From: Shimia sp. Alg240-R146
GTDB taxonomy: Bacteria > Pseudomonadota > Alphaproteobacteria > Rhodobacterales > Rhodobacteraceae
Reading direction: 5' to 3'
Assembly (NCBI RefSeq): GCF_947331465.1
Contig: NZ_CAMZOK010000001.1
Location: 1,364,001 to 1,428,000, forward strand
DNA: 64,000 nucleotides
Position 1 is the stretch's first letter, and every line of letters starts with the position of its first letter. The position numbers were made by a program, and so were the translations under genes. The notes below the pieces were generated by a model. It was not told where the DNA came from. It did no database searches and was given only the letters and a program-made list of their open reading frames with translations. Shown here piece by piece: positions 1-8,550 of the stretch.

Positions 1-2
1 GG

Positions 3-860
3 TCAGATCACATCGAGGCCCTCCTTTTGAGCGCCGAGCTGTTGGAACAGCTGGGGCAGTTCGAACTGGCGTCTCAGGCTTATCGTCGTGTTCCGGCAGA
101 GCATCCATCGTTCCACGCAGCCGAAATGGGTCGTGCCGAGGCGTTGCGCGAATCGGGAAAAGTTGACGCCGCAATTGAAGTTCTGGAGCAACTGGCGCGA
201 AGCCAGGGGACGTTGCCCTATGTGCATTCCGCGCTGGGGGACTTACACCGGCAAGAGCGGGAGTTTGAACGCGCTGTGGCCGCTTATGACACAGCGATTG
301 AGATTTTTGACACCTTGGAACAACAACAGTGGTTCCTGTTTTACGCCCGCGGCATTTCCCACGAACGGCTGGAGAATTGGGAGAAGTCAGAAGCGGATTT
401 CCGGACTGCGCTTGAACTCAACCCCGAGCAGCCGCAGGTTTTGAACTACCTTGGGTACTCGCTGGTGGAAAAGCAGATCAAGCTCGACGAAGCGTTGGAC
501 ATGATTGAGCGCGCTGTCGCGGCGCGGCCTGACAGCGGCTACATCGTCGACAGCCTCGGCTGGGTTCTTTTCCGTTTGGGGCGGTATGACGAAGCGGTTA
601 TTCAAATGGAACGTGCGGCGGAATTGATGCCGGTTGATCCGGTAGTGAATGACCATTTGGGCGACAGTTTTTGGGCTGTGGGACGCAAACTTGAAGCGCA
701 GTTTCAATGGCGGCGCGCATTGAGCTTTGTGGATGAGGAAACAGCGGAAGAAGCCAAGCCAGACCGTATTCGACGCAAGCTTGAAGTTGGGCTGGATCAA
801 GTTCTGGAGGAAGAAGGCGCCGCGCCTCTGAATGTGGACAATGGCTCAGAAGAAGGTTGA
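3..860 (+). CDS. Tetratricopeptide-repeat protein (5' partial)
   Basis: The reading frame is open to the left edge, so the true start lies outside the window; 285 residues are visible. Several degenerate TPR helices can be seen, with typical spacing of hydrophobic, Gly and Ala positions, for example LNYLGYSL and VDSLGWVLFRLGRYDEA followed by ALELNP- or AAELMP-type ends. TPR proteins are protein-interaction scaffolds; no catalytic domain is visible. The 3' end overlaps the start of ispE by 20-29 bases in another frame, so the two genes are translationally linked. A TPR protein directly before ispE fits a conserved roseobacter arrangement. The specific partner is unknown. Confidence 0.85.
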   Translation, partial: SDHIEALLLSAELLEQLGQFELASQAYRRVPAEHPSFHAAEMGRAEALRESGKVDAAIEVLEQLARSQGTLPYVHSALGDLHRQEREFERAVAAYDTAIEIFDTLEQQQWFLFYARGISHERLENWEKSEADFRTALELNPEQPQVLNYLGYSLVEKQIKLDEALDMIERAVAARPDSGYIVDSLGWVLFRLGRYDEAVIQMERAAELMPVDPVVNDHLGDSFWAVGRKLEAQFQWRRALSFVDEETAEEAKPDRIRRKLEVGLDQVLEEEGAAPLNVDNGSEEG

Positions 861-1695
861 GGCCTTTGCGCCGGCCAAGATTAATCTGACATTACATGTG
901 ACAGGGCAACGGGCGGATGGGTATCATCTGCTCGATTCTCTGGTGATGTTTGCGGATGTAGGCGACAAGATTACGGTCGAAGCGGCGGATGAAACGACTG
1001 TCTCTGTGATCGGACCGATGGCTGCGGGTGTTCCGACAGATCAGCGCAACCTCGTGTTTCAAGCCGCAGAGCTACTTGGGGTGAACGCGAAGATCACGCT
1101 TGAGAAGCATCTGCCTGCTGCAGCTGGGATCGGCGGCGGTTCATCAGACGCCGCTGCCGCGCTGAGAGCCTTGACCACGCTATACAACATTCCAAATCCC
1201 TCGGTGGAAGAGATATTGAGGCTCGGTGCGGATGTGCCGGTCTGTCTTGAACCGGATTTGACCCGAATGTCAGGGATCGGAGAGAAGATCACCCGGTTGG
1301 GAACCGGGGCCGATTGGCCAATGATTTTGGTAAATCCGCGTGTGGATGTGCCAACCCCCAAGGTATTCAAAGCACTTCCGAACAAAAGTAATTCCCCAAT
1401 GCCAGAGGGGTTCCCTGATTGGTTTGAAGACGATTTGGCGGTGTCTTGGCTTGCGGCGCGACGCAATGATCTGGAAGCGCCAGCAATCGCGATCGAGCCT
1501 GTGATTGGCACATGCCTGGAGGAGCTTGGCCTGAGCCAGGGGTGTTTGCTGGCACGAATGTCCGGCTCGGGTGCGACGTGCTTTGGCATCTACAAAACTG
1601 ATGCACTCCGCGATCAGGCATTGGCACAGTTGCGCCGCGATTTCCCGAAATGGTGGATTGTTCCAACCGAAGACTGCGTCGTGAAGTTTCGTTAG
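832..1695 (+). CDS. ispE: 4-diphosphocytidyl-2-C-methyl-D-erythritol kinase
   Basis: This GHMP kinase phosphorylates CDP-methylerythritol in the non-mevalonate (MEP) isoprenoid pathway in the cytoplasm. The sequence shows the N-terminal substrate motif PAKINL with the catalytic Lys (residue 16), the glycine-rich ATP loop GIGGGSSDAAA, the ADVPVCL segment with the catalytic Asp, and the C-terminal SGSGATCF motif. Its 287 residues match the family length. The start is uncertain between ATG 832 and ATG 841; the second gives the more usual N-terminus MAQKK. The nearest purine-rich site (GGAGGAAG, 806-813) is far from both, so coupling to the overlapping TPR gene is likely. A polyprenyl synthase in the same pathway follows convergently. 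Confidence 0.95.
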   Translation: MWTMAQKKVEAFAPAKINLTLHVTGQRADGYHLLDSLVMFADVGDKITVEAADETTVSVIGPMAAGVPTDQRNLVFQAAELLGVNAKITLEKHLPAAAGIGGGSSDAAAALRALTTLYNIPNPSVEEILRLGADVPVCLEPDLTRMSGIGEKITRLGTGADWPMILVNPRVDVPTPKVFKALPNKSNSPMPEGFPDWFEDDLAVSWLAARRNDLEAPAIAIEPVIGTCLEELGLSQGCLLARMSGSGATCFGIYKTDALRDQALAQLRRDFPKWWIVPTEDCVVKFR

Positions 1696-1708
1696 GCCAT
1701 AAGCGCGA

Positions 1709-2710
1709 TCAGTTCAGGCGTGCCACCACGTAGTCGGCAATGTCGCTTAGCAAATCGCGGATTTCGTGAGCCGGCAACGAGGAAATCGCTGATTTGGCTC
1801 TTTCAGCCCAGACCAAAGCATCGTCCCGTGTTGCTGAAAGCGTGCCGTACTTCGCCATCAGGGCCAACGCATGGTCCAAGTCACCGTCGTCCTGACGTCC
1901 TTTTTCGATGGTGCGCACCCAAAAGTCTCGTTCTTCGCTGGTGGCCTGCGCCACAGCTTTGATCACCGGTAAAGTCAATTTGCGCTCGCGGAAATCGTCG
2001 CCGACATTTTTTCCGGTTTGGTTGCTATCCCCTTGGTAATCCAGCAAGTCATCCGCAATCTGAAACGCGATACCAAGTGCGTCGCCATAGTCAAAAAGCG
2101 CCTGTATATCGGCGGCGTTGGCTTCTGCGATCACGCCGCCAACTTCGGTTGCAGCTGAAAACAGCGCTGCGGTTTTGCCGCGCACAACTTGAAGATATAC
2201 GCTTTCGTCAGTACGCAGATCGGTGGCGGCGGTCAGTTGAAGAACCTCGCCTTCGGCAATCGTTGCAGACGCGTTGGAAAGGATGCGCAGCACGTCAATG
2301 TTGTTGGTTTCCGTCATCAGCTGAAAGCTGCGTGAAAACAAATAGTCGCCAACCAACACCGAACTTTTGTTGTCCCACAACAAGTTGGCAGTGGGGCGCC
2401 CGCGACGCTTGTCGCTTTCATCGACAACATCGTCATGCAGAAGCGTCGCTGTGTGAATGAACTCAACCGTGGCGGCAAGGTGCACATGGTAAGGACCGTC
2501 GTAGCCACAAAGCCGCGCTGCCGCGAGTGTCAGCATGGGCCGCAAACGCTTACCGCCGGCGCCAACAAGATGCGCGGTCACCTCAGGAATGCGCGGCGCG
2601 TGCTCGGAGGCCATGCGAGTCTCGATCAGCTCGTTCACGGCGTCCATATCATCCGCCAACAGCCCGGCTAGGGCTTCGTGAGGTTTGCTTGCAGCGGTGT
2701 CCAGACTCAT
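1709..2710 (-). CDS. ispB: Polyprenyl diphosphate synthase (octaprenyl/decaprenyl type)
   Basis: This trans-isoprenyl diphosphate synthase extends farnesyl or geranyl diphosphate to the long side chain of ubiquinone. Both Asp-rich motifs are present: the first as DDVVDESDKRRGRPT and the second as DDLLDYQGD, followed by GKNVGDDFRERKLTLP. The KRLRP motif, which binds the diphosphate of isopentenyl diphosphate, is also present. Its length of 333 residues fits long-chain synthases, not the shorter FPP/GGPP synthases. ATG 2710 is preferred over an in-frame GTG at 2716. It is convergent with ispE, with only 13 bases between the stop codons. Chain length (C40 or C50) cannot be told from the sequence; ubiquinone-10 is usual in this bacterial group. 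Confidence 0.92.
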   Translation of the reverse strand: MSLDTAASKPHEALAGLLADDMDAVNELIETRMASEHAPRIPEVTAHLVGAGGKRLRPMLTLAAARLCGYDGPYHVHLAATVEFIHTATLLHDDVVDESDKRRGRPTANLLWDNKSSVLVGDYLFSRSFQLMTETNNIDVLRILSNASATIAEGEVLQLTAATDLRTDESVYLQVVRGKTAALFSAATEVGGVIAEANAADIQALFDYGDALGIAFQIADDLLDYQGDSNQTGKNVGDDFRERKLTLPVIKAVAQATSEERDFWVRTIEKGRQDDGDLDHALALMAKYGTLSATRDDALVWAERAKSAISSLPAHEIRDLLSDIADYVVARLN

Positions 2711-2782
2711 ACGCACTATTCCCGGCTCAACTTCTTGTGGCTAGGGTCGACAAACCGTCATCCCTGCACTTACATCCCCAAT

Positions 2783-3004
2783 ATGAATGAACTTCTGCGC
2801 AGCAACGACCCGACGATCATCGCTTTTGCCTCCGCTCTTCTCCGAGGAGAGGGTATAGACTGCTTTGAAATGGACGTAAATATGAGCGTGCTGGAAGGCA
2901 GCATTGGCATTTTGCCGCGCCGCCTGATGGTGCGCACAGCGGATTTGCCAGAGGCCGAAATTGTGATGACCGACAACGGGATTGCCTTGGGGCGGGGCCT
3001 GTGA
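2783..3004 (+). CDS. DUF2007 domain-containing protein
   Basis: A small 73-residue protein of the DUF2007 type. The visible pattern, an early ELLRSNDP, then ALLRGEGI and a middle stretch ending in RLMV, matches this family of putative signal-transducing or regulatory small proteins. Its function is not established. The start is the ATG at 2783, because the upstream in-frame codons fall in the promoter region of the divergent polyprenyl synthase. The stop overlaps the GTG start of the next gene (GTGA), so it is cotranscribed with the tRNA methyltransferase gene, a pairing common in Rhodobacteraceae. Confidence 0.75.
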   Translation: MNELLRSNDPTIIAFASALLRGEGIDCFEMDVNMSVLEGSIGILPRRLMVRTADLPEAEIVMTDNGIALGRGL

Positions 3005-3771
3005 CGGACGCTGTCACAGAAAATGCATTCCTTGGCGGGCAATTGTCCCTTGTCCAGCCGAAAAAGGGCTATCGCGCAGGCGTGGATCCTGTGTTGCTTG
3101 CGGCTTCGGTGCCCGCAAAATCCGGTCAATCTGTGTTGGAACTCGGATGTGGTATTGGCGCGGCGTCGTTCTGTTTGGCCGCACGGGTGCCGGGGCTGCA
3201 GCTCGCGGCCATCGAAATTCAGCCCCGATACGCCGAATTGGCGCGTGAGAATGCGGCCCGCAACGGCATTGAGATCGACATTTTTGACGGCGATCTGCTG
3301 GCTTTGCCGGAGCCATTGCGTCAAATTCAATTTGACCATGTGATTGCCAATCCCCCGTATTTTGATCGAGAGGCCAGCACAGCGGCTGTTGACTTGGGTC
3401 GAGAGGTGGCAATGGGCGAAGCGACGCCGCTGGCCGATTGGGTCACAACCGCCGCCCGCCGCCTTCGGCAGGGGGGCTATGCCAGCTTTATTCATCGAAC
3501 CGAGCGTTTGCCGGATCTTCTGTCAGCGATGTCCGGGCTGTTGGGGTCTGTGCAAGTGGCGCCTTTGCAGGCCCGCGAGGGTCGGGCGTCCGGGTTGGTT
3601 CTAGTGCGGGGTCGCAAAGGCGGGCGCGCGGATTTTAGGCTGCACGCACCGATTTTGATGCATCTCGGAGCGCGGCACGAGGCGGATGGTGAAAGCTATA
3701 CACCGCAGATTCGCGCTGTTTTGCGAGACGGTGCGCCGTTGCCGTTCGAAACCTCCGCCAAAACCATCTGA
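3001..3771 (+). CDS. trmN6: tRNA1(Val) (adenine-37-N6)-methyltransferase-like enzyme
   Basis: A SAM-dependent class I methyltransferase of 256 residues. Motif I is visible as ELGCGIGAASFCLA, and the NPPY motif typical of N6-adenine and N5-glutamine methyltransferases is present in HVIANPPYFDR. The N-terminus (LVQPKKGYRAGVDPVLLAA) is typical of the YfiC/TrmN6 group, which methylates A37 of tRNA-Val. The gene starts with GTG inside the stop of the DUF2007 gene. The alternative substrates of NPPY methyltransferases (rRNA, release factors) are less likely given the YfiC-like N-terminus, but no experiment-level distinction is possible here. Confidence 0.85.
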   Translation: MTDAVTENAFLGGQLSLVQPKKGYRAGVDPVLLAASVPAKSGQSVLELGCGIGAASFCLAARVPGLQLAAIEIQPRYAELARENAARNGIEIDIFDGDLLALPEPLRQIQFDHVIANPPYFDREASTAAVDLGREVAMGEATPLADWVTTAARRLRQGGYASFIHRTERLPDLLSAMSGLLGSVQVAPLQAREGRASGLVLVRGRKGGRADFRLHAPILMHLGARHEADGESYTPQIRAVLRDGAPLPFETSAKTI

Positions 3772-4000
3772 AAATGTCAGTTTGGCTGCACAATAAGCCA
3801 GCGGTCATGACACGCGCAGGAATTTTAAAACGATTCCAGAGAGGTGTAGGTTTTGTAGCATTGAAACAGAATTACGACAGATCGCGCGGAGGGCGGCAAT
3901 AAAGTGCCGTTGTTGCAAAAGCGGCGAAAGTCGCGCGTGACAGGCTGAGAAATCTGTGCTGCAATCAACAGACGGTTTTTTGTTTGATAGGAGAGACACC
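3772..4000. other. 229-bp intergenic region, no gene recognised
   Basis: This stretch precedes the small DUF465 gene. It is more AT-rich than its surroundings and contains TTTTTTGTTTGATAGGAGAG just before the start, where GGAGAG is the ribosome-binding site. A 31-codon frame from ATG 3807 has no ribosome-binding site and is not called. No clear terminator for the methyltransferase gene was found. Confidence 0.5.
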
Positions 4001-4165
4001 ATGAGCGTAAGCGCGCACCTGGAAGAGCTGAAACGCAAGCACGAAACGCTTTCTGAGCAAGTCGAAGCAGAGCAGCGTTCGCCTGGGTCCAGTGATCATG
4101 AGATCGCTGAAATGAAAAAGCAAAAGCTGAAACTCAAAGAAGAGATCAACCGACTTTCTGCCTAA
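4001..4165 (+). CDS. YdcH family protein (DUF465)
   Basis: A 54-residue, highly charged helical protein. DUF465 proteins are small coiled-coil proteins in Alpha- and Gammaproteobacteria. The features seen are HLEELKRKHETL at the start, a central acidic part, and the diagnostic MKKQKLKLKEEI near the end. The start is ATG 4001 with GGAGAG eight bases upstream; an in-frame codon at 3956 lacks such a site. It stands alone between the methyltransferase gene and the convergent transporter gene. Function unknown; structure predicted to be a helical hairpin. Confidence 0.85.
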   Translation: MSVSAHLEELKRKHETLSEQVEAEQRSPGSSDHEIAEMKKQKLKLKEEINRLSA

Positions 4166-4186
4166 AACGATCTGCCGCGCTCGGAG

Positions 4187-5056
4187 TTAGCCATCAGATT
4201 TCAAGCTGGCGAGCGCGGCACATACCGCTCCGGCGGTGATAAGAAGCGCAGCCACCGCGAGTTTCCAACTTGGCGCGGCAATACCGGCAGCCACCAACGC
4301 AAGCGTCGACAGTAGGGGCGCCGAATAAGACGCGGTCCCCAAGAGCTGAATGTCACCGCGTTTCACGCCGATATCCCACACATAGAATGCCAGCCCGACG
4401 GGGCCGAGCCCAAGGGCTACTGTCGAAGTCCAGCCCAGCATTCCGGCGGGCCAAACAGTGTCTTCGAGGGCAAAATGGAGTCCTGCAGACAAGACGGCTG
4501 AGGCCAGGCAAAAGACGATGACCGAAGCAGTTGGCACGTCGCCGAAGCGGCGTGATCCAACAGAGTATGTCGACCACATCAGCGCGCAAGCTGCGGCCAA
4601 CATGTAACCCTTGGCGTGCGCAGGATCGAAACCCGAACTGCCGCCGAGGATGATCAGGGCGGCACCTGACAGCCCCAGGCAGGCGCCGATAAGGTGGCCT
4701 CCGCGTAGGCGTTCGCCGGGCAATAGTCCGGAAAACAAAACGATCAAAAGCGGCCAGAGATAGGCAATTAGTCCAGCCTCGGCAGCAGGGGCATTGCGCA
4801 GGGCGCTGAAGTACAGCGCGTGGTAGCCGAAAAGACCGATGGTTCCGAATACATAGACATGCCAAGGCACGCGGCGCAGCGCAGACAAATTCCCAGTGAT
4901 CAGGCCCCAAATGACGCCAAGCCCACCGCCAATGGCAAAGCAGAGCGCATTCAAAAGCAGCGGCGGTGTTGGCGCGCTGCCTACGGTAAACAGGGCCAAA
5001 AGCGCCCAAAGAAGGATGGCGATAAAGCCCACATATGTGGCGCGGGAACGTGTCAT
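4187..5056 (-). CDS. EamA/DMT family exporter, YddG-like
   Basis: An inner-membrane protein of 289 residues with about ten hydrophobic segments, the 5+5 EamA repeat arrangement. The first segment (GFIAILLWALLALFTV) and the following Ala/Gly-rich helices resemble the aromatic amino-acid exporter YddG. Drug/metabolite exporters of this kind release amino acids or related metabolites. Its ATG overlaps the stop of the LysR gene (ATGA), so it is cotranscribed with and probably controlled by that regulator. The specific substrate is inferred only from family resemblance. Confidence 0.85.
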   Translation of the reverse strand: MTRSRATYVGFIAILLWALLALFTVGSAPTPPLLLNALCFAIGGGLGVIWGLITGNLSALRRVPWHVYVFGTIGLFGYHALYFSALRNAPAAEAGLIAYLWPLLIVLFSGLLPGERLRGGHLIGACLGLSGAALIILGGSSGFDPAHAKGYMLAAACALMWSTYSVGSRRFGDVPTASVIVFCLASAVLSAGLHFALEDTVWPAGMLGWTSTVALGLGPVGLAFYVWDIGVKRGDIQLLGTASYSAPLLSTLALVAAGIAAPSWKLAVAALLITAGAVCAALASLKSDG

Positions 5057-6003
5057 GCGGGGGGGATGTCCTCGATAGGCGTCAGCGTCAGAGCTTCGGT
5101 GATATGCGCGGTTTTTTCAATTTCTTCCAGTATCCAATTTCTAAAAGCGGCAATGTGGGGACGATCTTGTGTGCCGATTTGGCACAAAAACCGGAACCGT
5201 GCCTGTAATGTGATCGCTTGCTTGAAGGGCGCGACAAGGCGGCCTTCGTGGATGTCTTTAACCACCAAGGCGCGGCGCCCAAGCGCGACGCCGGCACCCG
5301 CGAGGGCGGCGTCGATAGAGTGGTCGGCACCCGTGAAGCGAGGACCGTGGGATGTGTCCAACTCAATCCCCATCAAAAGGGCCCAAGCCGACCAATCGGC
5401 GCGCGGGCTTAGGAAGCTTATGGAATCGTCATGGATCAGGGTCGCATTGGCGAGCGACTGGGGCGTGGTGAAGGATTTTGCAAGTTCGGGGGTCATTACC
5501 GGTACAACCCACTCCCGCGCCAACGGATAGGTCCATAGTCCGGCGGCGTCTTTTTCAAGACCAAAACGGATGGCCACATCGACCTCATCTCTGGCAAAAT
5601 CCACGTTGCGGAGGGATGCGGAGAAACGCAGGTCAATTTCCGGGTGCGCGCGGGCAAATTCGAAGAACCTCGGGGCAAGCCATTTTGCCGTAAAACCTGG
5701 TCCCGCAGTGACCATAAGTGTGGCGTCATCCAAAAGACGTTGGACCGTGCGCCAAGCCGCATTCAGGGACTGAAAACCGTCTTGCACGCCCGGTGCCAAA
5801 GCTGAGCCTGCCTCAGTCAAGGAAACTGCCCGATTGAGTCGATGAAACAGAGGTGCCCCCAAATGCTCTTCGAGGGACTTGATTTGGTACGAAAGCGCCG
5901 CCGGGGTGACGAACAGTTCCTCTGCTGCCTTGGCAAAAGACATATGACGTGCAGCAGCCTCAAAGGCGCGCAGGGCGGTGAGTGGTGGGAGGCGGTCTGA
6001 CAT
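5053..6003 (-). CDS. LysR family transcriptional regulator, GcvA-like
   Basis: A 316-residue LysR regulator. The N-terminal winged helix-turn-helix starts PPLTALRAFEAAARHMSF with AAEELFVTPAALSYQIKSLE, the form typical of the GcvA/AmpR-like subgroup, followed by a periplasmic-binding-like effector domain. The start is ATG 6003; the upstream in-frame extension runs through the divergent promoter region and is implausible. It is the first gene of a two-gene operon with the YddG-like exporter. An inverted repeat seven bases upstream of its start (6010-6028) suggests autorepression. The effector is unknown; an amino acid would fit the exporter. Confidence 0.9.
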   Translation of the reverse strand: MSDRLPPLTALRAFEAAARHMSFAKAAEELFVTPAALSYQIKSLEEHLGAPLFHRLNRAVSLTEAGSALAPGVQDGFQSLNAAWRTVQRLLDDATLMVTAGPGFTAKWLAPRFFEFARAHPEIDLRFSASLRNVDFARDEVDVAIRFGLEKDAAGLWTYPLAREWVVPVMTPELAKSFTTPQSLANATLIHDDSISFLSPRADWSAWALLMGIELDTSHGPRFTGADHSIDAALAGAGVALGRRALVVKDIHEGRLVAPFKQAITLQARFRFLCQIGTQDRPHIAAFRNWILEEIEKTAHITEALTLTPIEDIPPA

Positions 6004-6009
6004 GCAATC

Positions 6010-6028
6010 AGTTAAATACAGCTTAACT
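6010..6028. promoter_or_regulatory. Probable LysR operator (AGTTAA-N7-TTAACT)
   Basis: A perfect 6+6 inverted repeat, AGTTAA and TTAACT separated by seven bases, lies between the lysR start and the divergent small gene. This fits LysR-type operators, which are dyads with a T-N11-A core. A further half-site, GCAGTTAAG, is at 6082-6090 towards the small gene. The repeat is seen directly; binding by the adjacent regulator is inferred. Confidence 0.55.
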
Positions 6029-6136
6029 GAAGATGTCAAAACTCTCGTTTGTACCTTTGCTTGTTGGGCGACATATTGATTGCAGTTAAGAAACGCTGGA
6101 ATCATCCAGACCACACAGAGCCCAAGGAGGCGCATC

Positions 6137-6289
6137 ATGATCGAAACAGCCGCAAACGCCCGCATCGCCAAAGCCATGCAAGACGCCCACGCCGAGCGCA
6201 GCCGCGCATTTGTCGGCATGTTCAAGTGGTTGTTTGGAAAATCCGAAACACCGCTGGCCGATTTCGGTCTTACGGTGCCGTCCCGCTGA
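6137..6289 (+). CDS. Small hypothetical protein, 50 aa (possibly RSP_7527-type)
   Basis: A 50-residue protein with a strong ribosome-binding site (AAGGAGG, eight bases before ATG 6137). It has an Ala-rich amphipathic first half, an AHAERSRAF segment, a short aromatic basic stretch FKWLFGK, and a polar tail. Short proteins with an AHxxRSxxF segment recur in Rhodobacterales and include the RSP_7527 group; I place it there only tentatively. It is divergent from the lysR-exporter operon and ends before a strong bidirectional terminator, so it is a monocistronic unit. No function can be assigned. Confidence 0.6.
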   Translation: MIETAANARIAKAMQDAHAERSRAFVGMFKWLFGKSETPLADFGLTVPSR

Positions 6290-6315
6290 GCAAGTTTGCA
6301 CTTACGGGACCACGA

Positions 6316-6348
6316 AAAAGGGCCGGTCATAAGACCGGCCCTTGTTGT
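6316..6348. terminator. Bidirectional rho-independent terminator
   Basis: A 9-bp perfect stem GGGCCGGTC / GACCGGCCC (6320-6328 and 6333-6341) with a four-base loop ATAA, preceded by an A-run and followed by TTGTT. It lies between the convergent 50-aa gene and phbB and can serve both. Confidence 0.85.
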
Positions 6349-6366
6349 ATTGATTTGGCTCAGACT

Positions 6367-7089
6367 TCAGACGAAGAACTGGCCGCCGTTTGCTGAAATG
6401 GTCGAACCGTTGATAAAGCCTGCGTCGTCGGAGGCGAGGAATGTCACGCAGCGCGCGATTTCTTCGGGTTCACCCAGACGGCCGGTCGGGATCTGACCGA
6501 TGATGGACTCGCGTACTTTCTCCGGCACCGCCATGACCATTTCGGTAGCGATATAGCCGGGGCAAATGGCGTTGGCAGTGATGCCCGCGCGCGCGCCTTC
6601 TTGGGCCAGAGATTTCACGATGCCCAGATCGCCGGCTTTGGTTGCCGCGTAGTTTGTTTGGGCAAACTGACCCTTTTGACCATTGATCGAGGAAATCACG
6701 ATGATACGGCCGAACTTGCGCTCACGCATGCCGGGCCAGATCGGGTGAACTGTGTTGAATACACCGGTCAGATTGGTGTCGATGACTTCGTGCCATTGCT
6801 CGGGCGTCATTTTGTGGAATGGAGCATCGCGGGTGATGCCGGCGTTGGCAACAACAACGTCAATCGGGCCAAGGTCGGCTTCGACTTGTGCTAGGCCGGC
6901 TTTGGAGGCCTCATAATCAGCGACGTTCCATTTATAGGTTTTGATACCGGTGGCTTCGGTAAAGGCCGCAGCCTTTTCGTCGTTGCCGGCATAGGTTGCA
7001 GCAACGTCATAGCCTTCGGCTTTGAGTGCTTTGGAAATGGCTTCACCGATACCGCGGCTGCCGCCGGTGACAAGTGCTACTCTGGCCAT
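6367..7089 (-). CDS. phbB: Acetoacetyl-CoA reductase
   Basis: This NADPH-dependent short-chain dehydrogenase reduces acetoacetyl-CoA to (R)-3-hydroxybutyryl-CoA for polyhydroxybutyrate synthesis. It has 240 residues, the usual size. The cofactor motif GGSRGIG is at residues 9-15, the NAG motif is at 82-84, and the catalytic residues Ser134, Tyr147 and Lys151 sit in the PhbB-typical context ISSINGQKGQFAQTNY. A good ribosome-binding site (GGAGGA) precedes ATG 7089. It lies downstream of phbA on the same strand, but a terminator and 190 bases separate them, so it probably also has its own promoter. The polymerase gene phaC is not in the window. Confidence 0.96.
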   Translation of the reverse strand: MARVALVTGGSRGIGEAISKALKAEGYDVAATYAGNDEKAAAFTEATGIKTYKWNVADYEASKAGLAQVEADLGPIDVVVANAGITRDAPFHKMTPEQWHEVIDTNLTGVFNTVHPIWPGMRERKFGRIIVISSINGQKGQFAQTNYAATKAGDLGIVKSLAQEGARAGITANAICPGYIATEMVMAVPEKVRESIIGQIPTGRLGEPEEIARCVTFLASDDAGFINGSTISANGGQFFV

Positions 7090-7171
7090 GTGTGTTCCTC
7101 CAATAAGTCCAGTGGTCTGGTAATTCTGTTACGATCTATAAACATGTTACGCAACATAATTGCGTGATGAA

Positions 7172-7185
7172 TTGCCGCACTGCAG
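7172..7185. promoter_or_regulatory. TGC-rich motif upstream of phbB, shared with phbA
   Basis: TTGCCGCACTGCAG lies 83 bases upstream of the phbB start. Its first 12 bases are identical to the element 95 bases upstream of phbA (8551-8562). PHB regulators of the PhaR family are known to bind TGC-rich sites, so a shared PhaR operator is a reasonable inference. Confidence 0.45.
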
Positions 7186-7217
7186 ATATTTTTTTGCTGC
7201 TTGTGCGAAAAAACCTC

Positions 7218-7256
7218 CCAAAACAACAAAGGGGCACCAAGATGGGCGCCCCTTTG
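7218..7256 (-). terminator. Rho-independent terminator after phbA
   Basis: A 9-bp perfect stem CAAAGGGGC / GCCCCTTTG (7227-7235 and 7248-7256). Read on the minus strand it is followed by TTGTTTTGG. It sits 25 bases after the phbA stop. Confidence 0.75.
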
Positions 7257-7280
7257 CAGAATTAAATGCCGGGCGCCGAG

Positions 7281-8456
7281 TTAGGGACGCTCAAGGCACA
7301 TGGCCACACCCATGCCGCCGCCAATGCAAAGCGTTGCGAGACCTTTTTTGGCATCGCGGCGCTGCATTTCAAACAGCAGAGTGTTCAGGATGCGTGCGCC
7401 GGATGCGCCGATCGGGTGACCGATGGCAATCGCGCCGCCGTTCACATTCACAACCGCCGGATCCCAGCCCATGTCCTTGTTCACGGCACAAGCCTGTGCG
7501 GCGAAAGCTTCGTTGGCCTCGACGAGATCGAGATCCTCGGCCTTCCAGCCGGCCTTCTCAAGTGCCTTGCGGGACGCATAGATCGGGCCTACGCCCATAA
7601 TCGATGGATCCAGTCCAGCGGTGGCGTAAGACGCGATGCGAGCAAGCGGCTCGATGCCACGCTTTTCAGCGTCGTCTGCGGACATCAGGAGCGCACCAGC
7701 GGCACCGTCATTCAGACCGGAGGCATTGGCTGCGGTGACTGAGCCGTCTTTGGCAAAGGCCGGGCGCAGTTTCTGCATCGCTTCCATTGTGGCGCCGTGA
7801 CGGATGTATTCGTCTTTGTCCACGATGATGTCGCCCTTGCGGGTTTTGACGGTGAAAGGGATCACTTCGTCGTCGAATTTCCCGGCCTTTTGAGCAGCTT
7901 CGGCTTTGTTTTGCGAAGCAACGGCAAATTCGTCCTGCTGTTCGCGGCTGATCTGCCATTTCTCGGCGACGTTCTCGGCGGTTTGGCCCATATGGTAACC
8001 GTTAAACGCATCCCAAAGACCGTCACGAATCATCGAATCGATGTATTTGACGTCACCCATTTTGGTGCCGGCACGCAGGTGCGCGACGTGGGGCGAAAGC
8101 GACATGTTCTCTTGGCCACCGGCGGCAACGATGTTGGCATCACCCAGTTGAATGTGCTGTGCCGCGAGAGCCACTGCGCGCAAACCGGATCCGCACACCT
8201 GGTTGATGCCCCATGCGGCACTTTCCTGGGGAAGGCCTGCATTGATGTGGGCCTGACGGGCCGGGTTCTGACCCTGACCGGCGCTGAGCACCTGACCGAG
8301 GATGGTTTCCGAGACATCGGATTTATCGACACCCGCGCGGGCCACAAGGGCTTCAAGCACTGCGGTTCCCAGATCATGGGCCGGGGTGTTGGCGAAAGAA
8401 CCGCTGAAGCTGCCCACGGCGGTGCGGGCTGCGGACGCGATCACAACATTGGTCAT
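7281..8456 (-). CDS. phbA: Acetyl-CoA C-acetyltransferase (beta-ketothiolase)
   Basis: This biosynthetic thiolase condenses two acetyl-CoA to acetoacetyl-CoA, the first step of PHB synthesis. It has 391 residues. The acyl-accepting Cys88 lies in NQVCGSG, His347 in [10 protein letters not shown], and the general-base Cys377 in LCIGGGMG; these positions match the well-studied biosynthetic thiolases. The start is ATG 8456, with GGAGGA eight bases upstream. An in-frame ATG five codons earlier lies before the ribosome-binding site and is rejected. phbB follows. A 7-3-7 palindrome lies 95 bases upstream. Confidence 0.96.
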   Translation of the reverse strand: MTNVVIASAARTAVGSFSGSFANTPAHDLGTAVLEALVARAGVDKSDVSETILGQVLSAGQGQNPARQAHINAGLPQESAAWGINQVCGSGLRAVALAAQHIQLGDANIVAAGGQENMSLSPHVAHLRAGTKMGDVKYIDSMIRDGLWDAFNGYHMGQTAENVAEKWQISREQQDEFAVASQNKAEAAQKAGKFDDEVIPFTVKTRKGDIIVDKDEYIRHGATMEAMQKLRPAFAKDGSVTAANASGLNDGAAGALLMSADDAEKRGIEPLARIASYATAGLDPSIMGVGPIYASRKALEKAGWKAEDLDLVEANEAFAAQACAVNKDMGWDPAVVNVNGGAIAIGHPIGASGARILNTLLFEMQRRDAKKGLATLCIGGGMGVAMCLERP

Positions 8457-8550
8457 ATGGTAGTCCTCCACTTAGTGATGGCGCAGCATTGGCAAAATGC
8501 TCGGATCCATCAAGGTGCCAAAACACCTTTCCGCAACGTCAATAGCGCAT

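Noticed and set aside
3807..3902. Possible 31-codon gene before the DUF465 gene
   Set aside because: No ribosome-binding site and no recognisable family; too little support.
6004..6330. N-terminal extension of the LysR regulator
   Set aside because: It would run through the divergent promoter and the small gene; the helix-turn-helix domain starts normally at 6003.
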